Below, one piece after another: positions 10,895 to 22,534 of a DNA stretch of 64,000 nt. Position numbers and translations under genes: made by a program. The stretch lies in NCBI GenBank assembly GCA_036362985.1, contig JAYGXS010000001.1, positions 53,705,619-53,769,618 on the forward strand. The letters run 5' to 3'. How positions within the stretch are numbered: the stretch's first letter is position 1; every line of letters starts with the position of its first letter. A model generated the notes under the pieces. It ran no database searches, was not told where the DNA came from, and saw only the letters and a list, made by a program, of their open reading frames with translations. The DNA is from Ligula intestinalis. Taxonomy: Eukaryota; Platyhelminthes; Cestoda; Diphyllobothriidea; Diphyllobothriidae.

Positions 10895-12350
10895 AGGAGT
10901 ATATTAAGTAACAATTACTATTACAACCCATATCGATTTCTCTTTATGATACGAAAACACATTTCAAAATTTCGGCCAAAATTTACAGAACTTGCTAATC
11001 TATTCCATGTAGCATTTTCAGCTATAATCTTAAATATATTATTTAGGAGCAGTAGCAGACAAATGGTGCAGTAGCACAATGAAAACCTCTATACCATTCA
11101 CCATAATTAGTCGCTCCACCATAAGTTTTGATCAATTTTTGTTTCAGCTTTTGAAAATTTGTTGGACAAAAATCAAGTGACTGCATATTTACAACAGAGC
11201 AACGCGTTAAGTCCACGAAACTTATCTCCCGTAATCCAAATGTAGAGACTAGATATGTGTTATTTTCATGCCGCGAGATATTAAAGCTACTCTCATCCGA
11301 ACGATTCTGCGGATACGCAGAATGCTGGGTTTCGGGACATGAAAAATTCGAAGTTCAGCTATCAGCGAAATCTACACTCTTTTAAGGTCACGATTTGGTG
11401 CTATGTAACAACCGATTGAGGTAATAGGGCTTTTATTTTACAAAGAATTGAAAAAAACAGGTATAGTTACGGACAACCAATGTCGAGCAATGCTGAAAAA
11501 GCTTGTGTGTCCTGCAATGGAAGACAGGGCGGAGCCTTTATGATAGGAGAATGCAAAACACTGCAAAGATAAATTGTCGAAGAGTGAGTAATTTTACGTA
11601 ATTCGCAGGGAAGTTGTGCCCTGCTCTCACATTCACTCTGCTCGGTTGTCTTTAAGATTACCAAAACTATGTGAACATTAGAAATAGAAAAATTGGCATA
11701 TTTTAGGGACCATTATGGCAAAAGCTGCAGCGAAAGTTTGAGAACATTATAGAAAAGGAGCAATTTACCTGGTTCCATTTTCCTCACATAGCGGAAATTC
11801 ACATGCCAGTAATTAATTTAATAGAAAATATGTGCAAAATAAAAGTGAGTTAAGTTTTAAAAAGCACAGTGACTTATTGACCACCTTTTGTATAGCGTAT
11901 AGTCTCCTCTAGAAATTCCGTCCCACCATGCTTTCGTCGCATTTCTCCGTTGCTGACTTTGTTCTTAGGTTCGTTAGTGAATCCAAATAAGGAAGATTGA
12001 TCTTTGCTTTTATAGTAATTTTTACGACTGACGTTTTGCCAAGAAGATTTACAAAAAAAGATTTATTCTCATACGGCAATAGCAGTCTGCTATGTTGCAT
12101 CAACCAACCTGGAATTATGGGGTGCAAAACGTTGTTTGGAACAACAAGTGTTAAAATGGTCAACCTGAAGTCATTATTGCCCTTTAGTTTGATGGAGAAA
12201 TTAACAGAGTTTAAGTAGTGCCATTGCCGTGCACTGCACACACAGAGAGACAAACTACAGCTATCAAAGAATATTCTTATTCAATTTCACCGGGAAAATA
12301 ATTTCTTTTATTCTGCGCAGTCTTCAGAGAATACACCTGGGAAAGTGAAG
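10895..12350. other. AT-rich unclassified DNA
   Basis: There is no gene. At about 12010-12025 the minus strand has CAAAACGTCAGTCG, similar to the cleavage side of PLE hammerheads, but no catalytic box was found next to it. A 114-codon minus frame (12253-11909) overlaps this and shows no known domain. Confidence 0.4.
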
Positions 12351-12359
12351 GTTGGCGCA

Positions 12360-14165
12360 TTCAGAAAGCAAAGTTTGGCCACAAACATAGTACCTCTGGC
12401 CATAAGGTATAAGAAATGTATGAAAAGAACTCGAAAGAATATCTGGCGAGCATACGTTGCTTTAGATAACTTCTCCTGGGGCCATTACATTTATATAGGG
12501 AAAGGGTAAAAATTAACATGTTGGCAATTATGTTCATCACTACAGGCAAAGTAATCATGGGATAGGGGAGGAGGATGGGGTTGATAGTAATCAGCTGGCT
12601 GCAAGTTGATGAGGGTTTTTTGAGTGCGGACAGGGGGTGGGGCGGGCAGGGGGTTGAAGGGGGAGAAGGCGCGGAAAAATGCAGGCAGTTACGCAACAAT
12701 TGGCCGTGTCAAACCCGGGGCTTGCGGGAGGTTATTTTGCGCGCATAAAACCGGCTTCCTCAACCGGACCGCGGTTGCTTCTGCTGTTGCTAGCAGACGC
12801 TGACCGAGAGACTTTGGGTAGTTTGGCGGGACCTTGTAAATTACCTTAAAGGCTTCGCTGGGGTCCACACGACGTCCGCAGTCAACTGCGTGGGCAGGGA
12901 TAGAGCTATTGATGCTTTGGACTTTACCTTTGACCAGCCATGCCCGGAGGTGCTCCTGTATTCTTTTTGATAAGCGCTAACTCGTGCGACCGATGTAGCC
13001 TGCTCCACAAGAGCAAGTTAATGAGTATATGCACATAGAAGTGGTCTAAGCCCGCAGGCTATCCTTACCTTCGCCGTGCTGGACCGGGTTGGTTGAGAAT
13101 AACAGCCGAACTTTCACCTCTGGGCAGGTTCGTGATACGGCTAGGTTGAGGCGTTTGTTTAGGAGTTCGTTTGTTGCGCCCCCTTGAAAGGGGAATTTGA
13201 CAAATAGGGTCTTCTTCTCTACAGTGTGTGTGGTGGGCTTTGTGTCTAGCTCCATCATATTGTTTATGATGTATCTGTTCGGATATCCATTCTGTCGAAG
13301 CAGGTCCTGGAGTTTCTGGAGCTCCATTTCAATGGTGTCTGCCAAGCAGATTTTTCTGGTGCTTTGTGTTAAGCAGCGGATCAAGTTACGCTTCTGTTGG
13401 ATAGGTGCAAAACTGTAAACAATTGTTTACTGTCGAGACTAGGTTTTCTTATGATAAACACTTCCTCGGAAGCTACCGTCAGGTCTTGGACTCAGGAGGA
13501 CATCCAAGAGGCGAAGTTAACCTGCCGTCTTCACCTTCAAGGTGAACTTAATGGAGGGGTTACTTGATTAACAGTATTAAGAAGCGTATTTCCATCGATT
13601 TCTGCTAAAGCGATGACTCAGATGTCATCGAAATATCGACCATAGTGAGTTGCAACTTCTCCAGCTTGCCCATGAAAATGTTAGCCAAGAGCGGTCCAAG
13701 AGGCGAGCCCATAGCGCCACCGTCTGTTTGTCTATATAGTTGGTTTTCAAAAAGGAACTGCACATTAAATGTGCATTTTAGTAGTACTTCCTTTAATGCA
13801 GCAGTTAGAATTCCTACTTCTATCTGATTGGCCACTAAGAATCCGCAGATATAGTCTACTGTCTCTGTGACCGGGACGTTTGTAAACAGCGATGAGACGT
13901 CTAGCGAGAGCATCATCATGCCATTTTAGTTTATGCCGTTTACACTGTCGATAAATTGCAATGTGTCTTGAAGGCTATGTAGTGCCAGCTGCTGCTGCAA
14001 GTATCTGAGTTTCTCTGCCAAGCATTCCGCTATCGCATGCTATGGTGAGTTTCGCAAGTCCAAAATCGGCTGAACTGACAGGCCGTTTTTGTGGATCTAA
14101 GGTAGGCCATAAGAACGGGGGATGTGCGTGCCTACTGGCCACAGTAATGGCAGTAATTTAATGGC
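12360..14165 (-). mobile_element. Penelope-like element PLE-B (RT palm through GIY-YIG), broken
   Basis: Reading from 14165 on the minus strand: Y-G-L-P-stop-I-H-K-N-G (lysine codon now TAG), P-I-L-D-L-R-N-S-P, then the frame 13919-13605 with RT motif A S-L-D-V-S-S-L-F-T-N and motif B G-G-A-M-G-S-P-L-G-P-L-L-A-N. Motif C Y-F-D-D is at 13635-13624 in a shifted frame. The frame 13384-13046 carries N-G-Y-P-N-R-Y-I and V-K-F-P-F-Q-G-G-A. The endonuclease core C-G-A-G-Y-I-G-R-T, K-R-I-Q-E-H, S-E-A-F follows at 13030-12850, then L-L-A-T-A-E-A-T-A-V-R and a proline-rich tail. It is 5' truncated with several stops and frameshifts. Confidence 0.9.
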
Positions 14166-14169
14166 CCGA

Positions 14170-15715
14170 GGAGAATTAATCGAAAGCTTCGTATGCTCGC
14201 CAGATATTCTTGTGAATTCTCTGATGGGAATTTTCGCAACTGCAAAAATAACTGCTGAGATCTAATTTTAATTACTATCGAGTTCCTGAAAGAACAGAGC
14301 TCCCGCTCATTCCTAAATTATCCAGCCATAATGCTTCCGGAAATGTTAGCCTATACTATAGGAACTGAATGCCAAATTATTAATTAAATTAAACATAAGC
14401 CTTGGAGTTTCAAAGGAGATGGAACTCGAAACAATGTAGAAAATATCCTTGGCAGTTGTCGACCTCCACACCGATATTGGCCGAAATTGGCTTATGTATA
14501 TTATGTGCTTATTTAAAAGATAACTGTTGCATTAAACGGCAGAACCCTAAGTCAGAAGCATCCCTTTGGACTCAGTCTGCAAAATATTTTCGAGCTACAG
14601 TGCCCACAGAAGAGGCATGGCCATATGCCCTGTCGCAAATTTCTATCGTACCTGCAAGATGTAAAACCCTCTCTGTCATCATTCTTCCTTTGCATATGTC
14701 TCATTCAACGAGTTAAGCAATTTTTGAAAGCCGACCGTTATAAGCCTCTACGGGACTCATATGACGTACCAGAAGTATTTGATTCTGAAACGTAAAAACT
14801 ATGCTTTTCAATTAATCCTACCTAAGACCAACTGGCAACAAAAAGCATCCACAATCATTAAATTTACTAATAGTGACCTCAGTGGGAAGGTTTTAATCTT
14901 CCTGTGTGGGCAGATGTTTTATCATGTAACGCTCATTGCCTTTCTTCACTCATTTATACTTAACTATGCTTCGGTGTTTGAGCGAATTTATTCATTGCTT
15001 TCTTATAACAGACAAAAATGGACCTAATCATTCAGCATGGTATTTTTTTAGTATATTTACCATTAAAACACGCTTCCTAATAGATTGACCTTAACTAACT
15101 GTTCAATCTTAAAACATTGAAGGCTGCTAAATTATTAAACCCCATCTACTTCCATAAAAGATAGCTCAGTAAATTTCATAATTTAATTGGTTTCTGAGGT
15201 AAAACTTCTTAAAAGAAGTCTTCGAAAAATCTTTCCCTTATGAGGAAAACAACCAAGTATTAGATCATATGGACCTGTACTACTTTTTTCTGTGAAAAAT
15301 TGGAACCTGGTCAGTGGCGTTTAGAGATGTTCTAATCTTTGGAATAGTTTTTGCTTAAGTACATTGCCGCATTCTCAAATTACTCTGGAAAATTTAACTG
15401 CATGTGCAATGTCTATACTTGTTATGCTTTTACTATGTTTGTGACTATCACAGAAAAAAATCAGTATTATGTGTCGCCTCTTCAAAATACGCCCCATGAC
15501 GCTGTAAATAATGTTAATCTTATTTGGGTCACTTAGATATCCAGGTAGCTGCCGAGTCTCAATATATTCTCCGTTTGAGGGGAAAAATATAACAAACTTT
15601 TTTGGGTAACCAAGCGAGTATGCAGTAGATTCTTCATCTAATTAAATGTCAGATCAAATTCTGAAGAATTTTCCCATTCATGCAAATTCTTCAGTATAGA
15701 TTTGACATTAATTAC
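14170..15715. other. AT-rich unclassified DNA
   Basis: A 104-codon plus frame at 14402-14716 has no recognisable domain. No repeats with defined ends were seen. Confidence 0.4.
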
Positions 15716-15732
15716 TGTGGAGCCTATTCAGA

Positions 15733-16443
15733 GGACATTTCAGTCATGTGAGAATGCCGGCCTTTGAACCGGCTTCTTTTGAACCGCCCAAAAAGTCACA
15801 CTCCCTAAGAAGGAGTGATTTAAGTAGCGTGCGTTTTTCTCCTCATAAACTCACATATATTTTATAGAAAACGTGCACCTAAACGGTCTTTTTATTTGCT
15901 CGTTGGGTAGCATATTACGCCTATCAAAATCTAATACTCGAAGAAAATGTACCTTACGGTTTTAGAAAGTCAATGATCATAATATCTTTAAGAACGGAAA
16001 ATGTTCATGAATAGATATCGTTTTCTTCAATTTATTGATGTTGTTAATCAAGTATAAAAGTAACATATAGTTATTTCAAAATTTTACAAGAAATATGTGA
16101 CCTCTTTATCGAAACGTGGAAAGGTGTGTGATATCCCTTCGGAATGTGCATGGAATGTTGTATTCAATAGTTTAGAAAGTTTTTTAAACCTGTGAGATGT
16201 TCTTTAGTCAAGCATAACATTTAAAGAAGGCGTAATTATCTACCGAAAGGGTGCAAGAAATAATATTTAGGTGCATGCCTTCTATAAAATATATTTGAGT
16301 TTATGAGGGCACTTAAAATAAAGAAGAAAAATGCAAACTAATTGAATAACCCCTTCTTAGGGAGAATGATTTTCGTGAGCGGTTCGAACGAAGCCGGTTG
16401 AAAGGCCGGCATTCTCACGCAACTGAAATATTTTCTGTTCATT
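15733..16443. repeat. Foldback element FB2 with about 200-bp inverted arms
   Basis: The left arm (about 15733-15935) contains CAGTCATGTGAGAATGCCGG, CCTTTGAACCGGCTTC, CTCCCTAAGAAGG, CCTCATAAACTCA, ATATATTTTATAGAA and GCACCTAAA. The reverse complement of about 16245-16443 repeats these in order: GTGAGAATGCCGGCC, CAACCGGCTTCG, CTCCCTAAGAAGG, CCTCATAAACTCA, ATATATTTTATAGAA, GCACCTAAA. The roughly 300-bp centre is AT-rich and non-coding. Size and structure fit a non-autonomous foldback DNA element; the superfamily cannot be assigned because no transposase or clear target duplication is visible. Confidence 0.75.
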
Positions 16444-16444
16444 T

Positions 16445-18860
16445 CATGCTATTTACCGAGGCGTTTAAGCAGGGTATGCTTCTCGCAGGCGGCCGGAAGG
16501 AAACTTTCGCAAAAGCGGGCGTCTTTGAATCAACCGAAATGTATTCAAATCAGTCTGTTAAATAAGCAATATGAAAATCATACTTAAGAAACTTTGAGAC
16601 ACGAAAATACATTACGCCACCCTGTTCGAGTGTCTTATGATTGGATACCACTTATTCTGAGCCGTAGCTGTAGGAAGCCGGCGATTATGGCTTCGTCGAG
16701 AGCTTGCTTTTGATAAGGAAAACTTGCGTGGACTCTACCTCAATTTTTCTACTGCCATTACCGTTCAGAGACAAACTCATGGGAGCAGTAACTGACCGGG
16801 TAGGTAATAATAATTCACTAGTTTTTTCCTTTGATCTATCAAGAAAGTACAGCTAGAAGTTATCTCGTGGATTTTGAATTGGCTAGTTCAGACACCCCTG
16901 CTTAAGCAAATAGTTTAGTTTATCAGATTTGGTGAATCTAAAACGTTGCCATAGGCCGGTCGGGTAACGTGACCCAAGTGTGCTTAAATCCGCGGCTCCT
17001 CGTGGCCCAAGTTTCTATAGCGTTGAGTTTTACTATTGTAGGTTTGAATCCCGTCGAGGTTGCTGAGTTTTAGAATTGGATCAAATGAATCATACAAAGC
17101 TTCTCGACTCCCCATAATACCTGTTCTTAAATATATGAGAATCCTCCGTACTGTCCACAGAAGACACCAAGACAACTTTACCTCAGTTTCTGCCAATTAA
17201 AGCGGTGAGTAAGGTGATTCAGTGGTTTTTGCTATAGCTGCGAGGATCCACTGTGCTGACCATGCGTTCTTTAGGGTCAAATTTTAAGGATCACCTCGTA
17301 AAGGTACAATATGGGACCTTACCCATGGAACGTGAGGACAAAAATGAAGATAAGCAATTCTAGGCCCTTAGACGTTGTTCATTTTACTTATTCGCCTAGT
17401 CAATTCTGGCAAATGTCATTGTTACATGCAGAATAAGTTTTGAAATTAAATTAGCAGTAAAAATTTTTAGAAATGTATTCATGTTATGCTATGTTCGGAA
17501 AAAGTACAATGCTAATAGCTGATCCCGCATTAGTTGGCACCTCTGAGTGTGTCCTAAAAGATACAAAACTGAAATCTTGAATCATTGTCGCTCCATCATA
17601 TTATAGAAACACATACCCTTGTGAGAGACCTTATATTACTTAAGGTAATTAAGAATCTGTAACGAAAGTTGATATGAAAACAGTTTTCACATAGCAAAGC
17701 TGACGCAATACGCCAATTTTATTCAATTTTGTCACCTTTTATTCAAGTGCGTATGGTCATTGCCTTTTTATAAGACAACATCAACTGTTCAATTAGATAT
17801 CGACCTAGTGGTATGAAACGTGATAGGTAAATAAAACATGAATGGTTAGTCTGATATGCGGGTGCGCACAGCGAGTGTAAGTCAGTGTGAGTGCAAGTTA
17901 GTCGAGAATAAGGCGTGATCAAAACTGCAGAACTCGGGAGGACAGTCAGCCATGCAGATGTGAAGGGGGGCAAGGAAAAGAATTGTCGTTCTAGAAGGTG
18001 AGTCTGCTAATGTTGCGGTTTTACAATTTTCATGTTTAATAAGAAAACTGCTCTTCCTAATCATAAAAATAAATAATTATCACAATTGGGGAGACTGCAT
18101 ACTTATAGTACTTAATTTGTTTTAGATTTAACTAGAGGTCACTTATTATTACTTTGATGGTTTGGCTGATGCATGCGGACTACTTTCAGATTGGTCGTTG
18201 ATTTTTCGCTAATGAATGCATATTTCAGCAGTCAGGTCACTAAACATATATCCTTACTGTTACCGACGTTCGTTTATGTACCACATGTACATGTTTATCT
18301 CCCAGGCATCGATGAATGCGACAAAAACGAGCCATAAAGAAGAAAATGCGCAGTCAAATTCAGATATTAAAAATAGTAACGTGGTGAATCATTTTAAACG
18401 ATGACAGTCCGTCTGAAAAAGGCAAAGAGGGCCCTTGAGAGCACAATGTACAAGTTGCGCAGAGACCTATTACTAAATTAGGAATCCAACTTGAAGGTCC
18501 TAAGCGTACAGCTAACTTTCTCTGTAAGGAAAAGGCTGGCTACGGAATTCCACGTGAAATAACACGCTGTGGTTCAATCGGGAAGTGACACTATGAGCAT
18601 TCGCGATCTTTAGTTCGCAGTAAAAGTAGGAGACCACCTGTCTGAAGCAACTATGCATTCTCTAGACTTAAACATTACGAAGAAAGCAAATTTAACTGCA
18701 GGGTACAACATGTCAAAAAGAAATGAAGGAGAAAAGCAAATCTAAACATATTACTACTGCTCGCTGGCAGCAGCTGTAGAGAGGTACTGCTTTTCAGGCC
18801 TATATACAGTTACCAGCTTTGTATCTTTATTGCCCGAAAGCGGCTCAGAAGAAGGCATGG
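16445..18860. other. AT-rich unclassified DNA
   Basis: Apart from the tRNA-like relic at 16985-17068 no feature was recognised. Open frames are under 80 codons. Confidence 0.4.
16985..17068 (+). repeat. tRNA-like relic (box B present)
   Basis: GGTTTGAATCCCG at about 17039 is a good RNA polymerase III box B. Upstream GTGGCCCAAGTTT is a weak box A. The GAGG after box B could pair with CCTC near the start. It may be a SINE head or a dead tRNA gene; no clear anticodon arm could be drawn. Confidence 0.3.
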
Positions 18861-18861
18861 C

Positions 18862-19085
18862 AACGAGCCCATAGTACAGTGGTTAGAGCTGTGGACTTCT
18901 AACTAACAAGGTCTCGAGCTCGGACTTTGGTAGTCACCATCCCTGATATCGGGTATGGCTAGCTTATGATCGCTTATAAGCCAAAACGGGCCATTTCAGT
19001 CTCCTTGGTCTTTATAGCTTTGCGAGCTCCAAGACACAACGGGACGAACGAGTTCAGTAACCAATCGGTGAGCGCCCATATACTA
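18862..19085 (+). mobile_element. tRNA-derived SINE, copy S1
   Basis: The head has box A-like TACAGTGGTTAGAGC and a box B-like GGTCTCGAGCTCGGA. It is followed by CTTATGATCGCTTATAAGCC and CATTTCAGTCTCCTTGGTCT, which line up with CTGATGATGGCTAAGG... and TTTCAGTTTCCCTTGTCT in copy S3. The tail continues to CAGTAACCAATCGGTGAGCG, shared with S2. The CTTATGA box is a decayed form of the hammerhead box seen in S3 and S4. Confidence 0.65.
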
Positions 19086-19114
19086 CAGTGAAAATATGTA
19101 TGCATATATGTGAT

Positions 19115-19385
19115 AGATGGGCGATCCCCGATTGGTTACAGAGTTCAATCGTCCATTGCGCTTTCGGGGCTAGAATATGAGCGTCGCAGGCAGTTACATC
19201 GCGACTAGCATCACATGTAAAGCACTTCAGTTCCCAAAGACAAGGGAGACTGAAATGATCATTTTTGACTCGTTAGCCATCGTCGACCGGCAATACAGGT
19301 TTGCAAGTTCTGAAACTCGAATCCGTGACCTGTTGATTAAAGATCAAACGATCTAACTATTGCGCCTAGGTCTCGCTGACTCTTT
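19115..19385 (-). mobile_element. tRNA-derived SINE, copy S2 (opposed to S1)
   Basis: On the minus strand the head reads GCGCAATAGTTAGATCG (box A) and ACGGATTCGAGTTTC (box B). Then follow CGACGATGGCTAACGAGTC, an AAATGATCATTT hairpin and CAGTCTCCCTTGTCTTTG. The tail GTAACCAATCGGGGATCGCC matches S1. S1 and S2 meet tail to tail around 19098, so the pair forms a large inverted repeat. Confidence 0.65.
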
Positions 19386-19559
19386 GAGTTCGACCGGGAA
19401 TAATAACTTGATTAGAGGTCGTTTAAACCCATCTTCGGAAACAGCATCAGATATTTGTAATGCATGTACAGGTAGTCGCAATCTTTATGGGATGCTCTTA
19501 CTAAGCTACTGCATACATTAGACAATTAAAGGCTCTTCTTAACCAAAGATGATTTCCTC

Positions 19560-20060
19560 GTGTAAGTTAATGGTTATGGGGCTGGTATGCGGATCTTTAG
19601 CTGCTGAAATAACATCCCCGGGCAAGAGTTTGGTTACCGGGCTCACCAGCATTGGCGTTGGAAAGTGTGTTCACCTGCACCTTCCGTGAGAGTTTATTAC
19701 TTTGGCTAAACCAAATCTCAGCTACGAATATGGTGTCGAGGAAGTCATAGACTGAGGGCCCGTAAATCATGACTCAAGCAAGTGGCGGCTTGCGTGACGT
19801 ACATCTCTCGCCAGAATTTTGGCCTCATCGCAGGAGAATATGTGGTCGGGACTCGTCGAATGAGTCGCGACTTGAGAATTGGCGTCATTTTTCCACACTG
19901 TTGCCGCGTGCCTGGCAATTCGCGTCTGGAGCAGTGTTCCAATTCCTCTGAAGTATTGGTTTTGCCCACAACAACATGTTCTCCTCTTGCCGAAAAAGAA
20001 CTACATGTGTACGAGTTATCCTAATCTGATGCGCTCTTTGAAGATGGATTTGATTTGGAA
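19560..20060 (-). mobile_element. Penelope-like element PLE-F, decayed GIY-YIG region
   Basis: The plus-strand phrases ATGACTCAAGCAAG, GGGACTCGTCGAATGAG, CTGTTGCCGCGTGCCTGGCA, ATTCGCGTCTGGAGCAGTG, TTCCAATTCCTCTGAAGTA and TTGGTTTTGCCCACAAC follow the order seen in PLE-E (49610-49810) and PLE-D. The matched part encodes the GIY-YIG core on the minus strand in those copies. Here it has lost its frame. The segment 19560-19740 is less certain. Confidence 0.5.
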
Positions 20061-20329
20061 ATAGAAACTTCGGGGGTAGCGATTAGTCGCGGGGCCGCCA
20101 AATTGTAAAAGCCACCTGCCCAAGTTTCTGACGGAAATCGTGGTTAAAGGCTTAATACTTGATTAAGGATTAGGTAATTAGTGTTTAATGTGTGGAAAGC
20201 GAACAGTAGAACCGCTAGATCACCACTGCTAGAGCAATCGTCGTCAAAAGAGGGTTAATCGTTAATGGGTATCTAGTAGCCTAGTGATTGCATCTCTATA
20301 AGTATGGCAACTCCCTGGGTAAAACGTAC

Positions 20330-20400
20330 TTTTATCTGACGCTGTCGCTTCTGAAGATAGTTTCGGGCTTGAATCCAAAACGTCAGGCGAATAAAGTTCT
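20330..20400 (+). mobile_element. Isolated Penelope-like terminus
   Basis: A hammerhead-like structure (20346-20389) is followed by AATAAAG, the same arrangement as at the ends of the 8.1 and 39.9 kb PLE fragments. No coding part of the element is attached on either side. Confidence 0.5.
20346..20389 (+). ncRNA. Near-intact minimal hammerhead ribozyme motif
   Basis: Stem I CGCTT (20346-20350) pairs with AGGCG (20385-20389), with one G-U pair. The catalytic box is CTGAAGA (20351-20357), an exact CUGANGA. Stem II can form GTTTC with GAATC (one mismatch). The second box is AAAA instead of GAAA, then CGTC with cleavage expected after its last C. The two-pair stem III is typical of PLE hammerheads, which are thought to work as dimers. 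The G-to-A change in the second box would weaken activity. Confidence 0.55.
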
Positions 20401-20404
20401 TTTT

Positions 20405-21760
20405 TCAGCGATTCCGCTTACCTCTTTTCAAGATTGAGCTAGTTAGTCAACGAAAGCAGCATAATCCCTCTAAATCAATTTTGAATGGAAAGAGCGCTTA
20501 ACTCTCCAGCGGCGTACGCAAAAGTTCTAAAAATCTTAAACTAAGTAAAATTCCCCTGTTTTAAAGTGACTGCTACCATCATTTTGAAACGAAATACATG
20601 CATGCGTCATTGCCCTTTGTGCGATCTGGTAAGGACCCGCGGTAGAAATAGACAATAGAAAAAATACCACATTTCGGCTAACGATCTAAATGCAAACCCA
20701 ATCAGCACGCTGGAAATGCAGCTGTATGTCTATCATATACCACAGATTAATCTGGGTCTTAATAAACAGACTTAACAAAACGTTCTGAGGAGCATTGGGA
20801 GTCTGCGCTCTTTCAAGTATGCTGCAGGTTCCAAACACTAATGGCGATAAGAGTGTGGCTAACAGCATAAATATTTCTGTAGTTGGATGGCTATAGGTAC
20901 CCCGCGTATTATAGGTGTCCTTGGGGTAAATTCCTGGTGGTTACACAATACTCTGTTATAACTCAAACACTAAGTCTTACGCTTATATTAAGCACTACGC
21001 TTAGTATAAGGTAGGGGTACTCATATCCTTTGTCTTCCCTTCGTGTTATATCTAGTGTTCAATGTTACACAGAACGCCCCTTGCCTATTTCGATGTCTTG
21101 CTGAAGAGCAAAACATGCAGACTGTTTGGGAGGAGGATATGCTAACGAAGGTGAACCTAGTCATAGTAAAGCTGACTGAAAGTAGTTGGAAATTCCCCAA
21201 CTAACAAATACAAATTTGCATCACAAAGGTAAAGGGCAAATACAAGGAAATTAGGTGAAGAGCCATTTCACGAAAATGCATGATGCCGTGCAACTTACTA
21301 AAGCCATCGAGCTCAAACAGAGGAAGTAAAAATCAACTAGCTAATTTGCAAGAAAAACGGAATTAAGCATTACATAGAGTGTCGTAATATGGAGAACTTC
21401 TAGACCTTTAAGAGATTCTTATGCATCCAACGCCTCGAAACTGCGTCCCTACACGGCTCGGATAATGCGGCCTTATTGTAGGATAAAAACAGGTTATGCA
21501 CTGTCGTGAAAACGAATGATGAATGGCCGCTGCCAGTTGCCCCTTCAAATATCAATGAAGGTCCTTAATCCATTAAAATGTAACGAGCATTTTATGTTGG
21601 AATATCGCTGCTTAGATCAAAGTTACCAAATGAACCTTAGCGTGCTCTCACTGACAGTGCCTACTTAGGGTCATGATTGGCCTTGGTGAATGCATATTGG
21701 CATAGTTGAGAGATCAAGGTTGATAATTCTAAATTTACAACGGGCTAAGCGTTACTTATT
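20405..21760. other. Unclassified DNA, no gene seen
   Basis: Only short frames without motifs occur; no repeat ends were recognised. Confidence 0.4.
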
Positions 21761-21765
21761 TTTTT

Positions 21766-21810
21766 ATAAGCTGACGTTTCGTGAGAGCTTGGTAGACTTA
21801 TACGCGTCAC
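21766..21810 (-). mobile_element. Penelope-like terminus with GAAACGTC motif
   Basis: Minus strand: GTATAAG, CTACCAA in place of the catalytic box, a short spacer, CACGAAACGTCAG, then CTTATAA. GTATAAG and CTTATA can pair as stem I. It probably closes the minus-strand PLE whose endonuclease lies at 22074-22520. Confidence 0.45.
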
Positions 21811-21950
21811 ACCGTTAATTTTGGTTAATCAAAAATGCTGTAATCTGTTTGTCGCCCTCGAACTGATCAATTTTCTGTTAGCTGGCCCCACCCTTTTGGG
21901 GATATTTGGTAACAGTCTAGTTGTATACGTTCTGAGTCACTCCCTCGAGG
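21785..21950 (+). CDS. Possible GPCR-like first transmembrane segment (exon fragment?)
   Basis: An open stretch encodes a hydrophobic helix of about 25 residues ending L-L-G-I-F-G-N-S-L-V-V-Y-V-L-S. The G-N-x-x-V pattern with a following V-Y-V-L is typical of helix 1 in class A receptors. The frame runs into a poly-G tract at 21950, with no convincing splice donor. It sits between a PLE terminus and a PLE endonuclease on the other strand, so it may simply be antisense to PLE 3' sequence. Chance resemblance is a serious alternative. Confidence 0.2.
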
Positions 21951-22073
21951 GGGGGGGGGGGGGGCTGAGCCCCTGTCAGTGTTGTTCGGTCCGGCGGCGC
22001 TTTTTCTTCGTGGGGTGTGTTCGTTCTTAGGTTGTATTAGCGCAGCTATCTTAAATTCTGCGTGGCCGCGCTG

Positions 22074-22520
22074 TCATGAACTTCTTGTATGTAATGACGC
22101 AAGACTATAAATTGCAGGAAGGTCCAGATGTGTGTTGATGGAGTTGGCATCTGAATACCACAGCTCAGGTGTTAGGCGTTCTGAATCTGAGTCGCCCCAG
22201 CCTAATATTAGCTCCCTGAAGATCGGAATTGTCACTCGTTTCTCCAAGGTTGGTTGAAGGTCGATGGTTTTGGTCCAGCATCCGAGTTGTTGAATTGTGT
22301 TCCTGTATGTGAGTCGGTGAGTTCCATTCGGTTTCCCCAACGTAATTGCATTGCAGTGTATTGAGTAGAGAACTGCGGAGGTTTCAGTGAATGGCAACAC
22401 ATCATTGGATTTCATCAAACAGCGAAGAATTGTTGCTTTGACGCAGTGAAAAGGCGCCTCAGAGACTACTTTACTGCATGGAAATGCCTTCTAGACTTCA
22501 GGTCGTTGTCTGTCTGCGTG
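22074..22520 (-). mobile_element. Penelope-like element fragment, divergent GIY-YIG domain
   Basis: The 114-codon minus frame (22418-22074) reads S-A-V-L-Y-S-I-H-C at the start and E-L-W-Y-S-D-A-N-S-I-N-T-H-L-D-L-P near the end. That matches the GIY-YIG pattern V-x-Y-x-I-x-C ... E-x-W-x-S-x-x-x-S-I-N-R-H-x-x-L of PLE endonucleases. The central Y-V-G motif is degraded to T-L-G-K. Upstream K-A-T-I-L-R fits the linker. The sequence differs from the D/E and A/B/C types, so it is a separate lineage. Confidence 0.7.
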
Positions 22521-22534
22521 GTATCGGATTTTAT

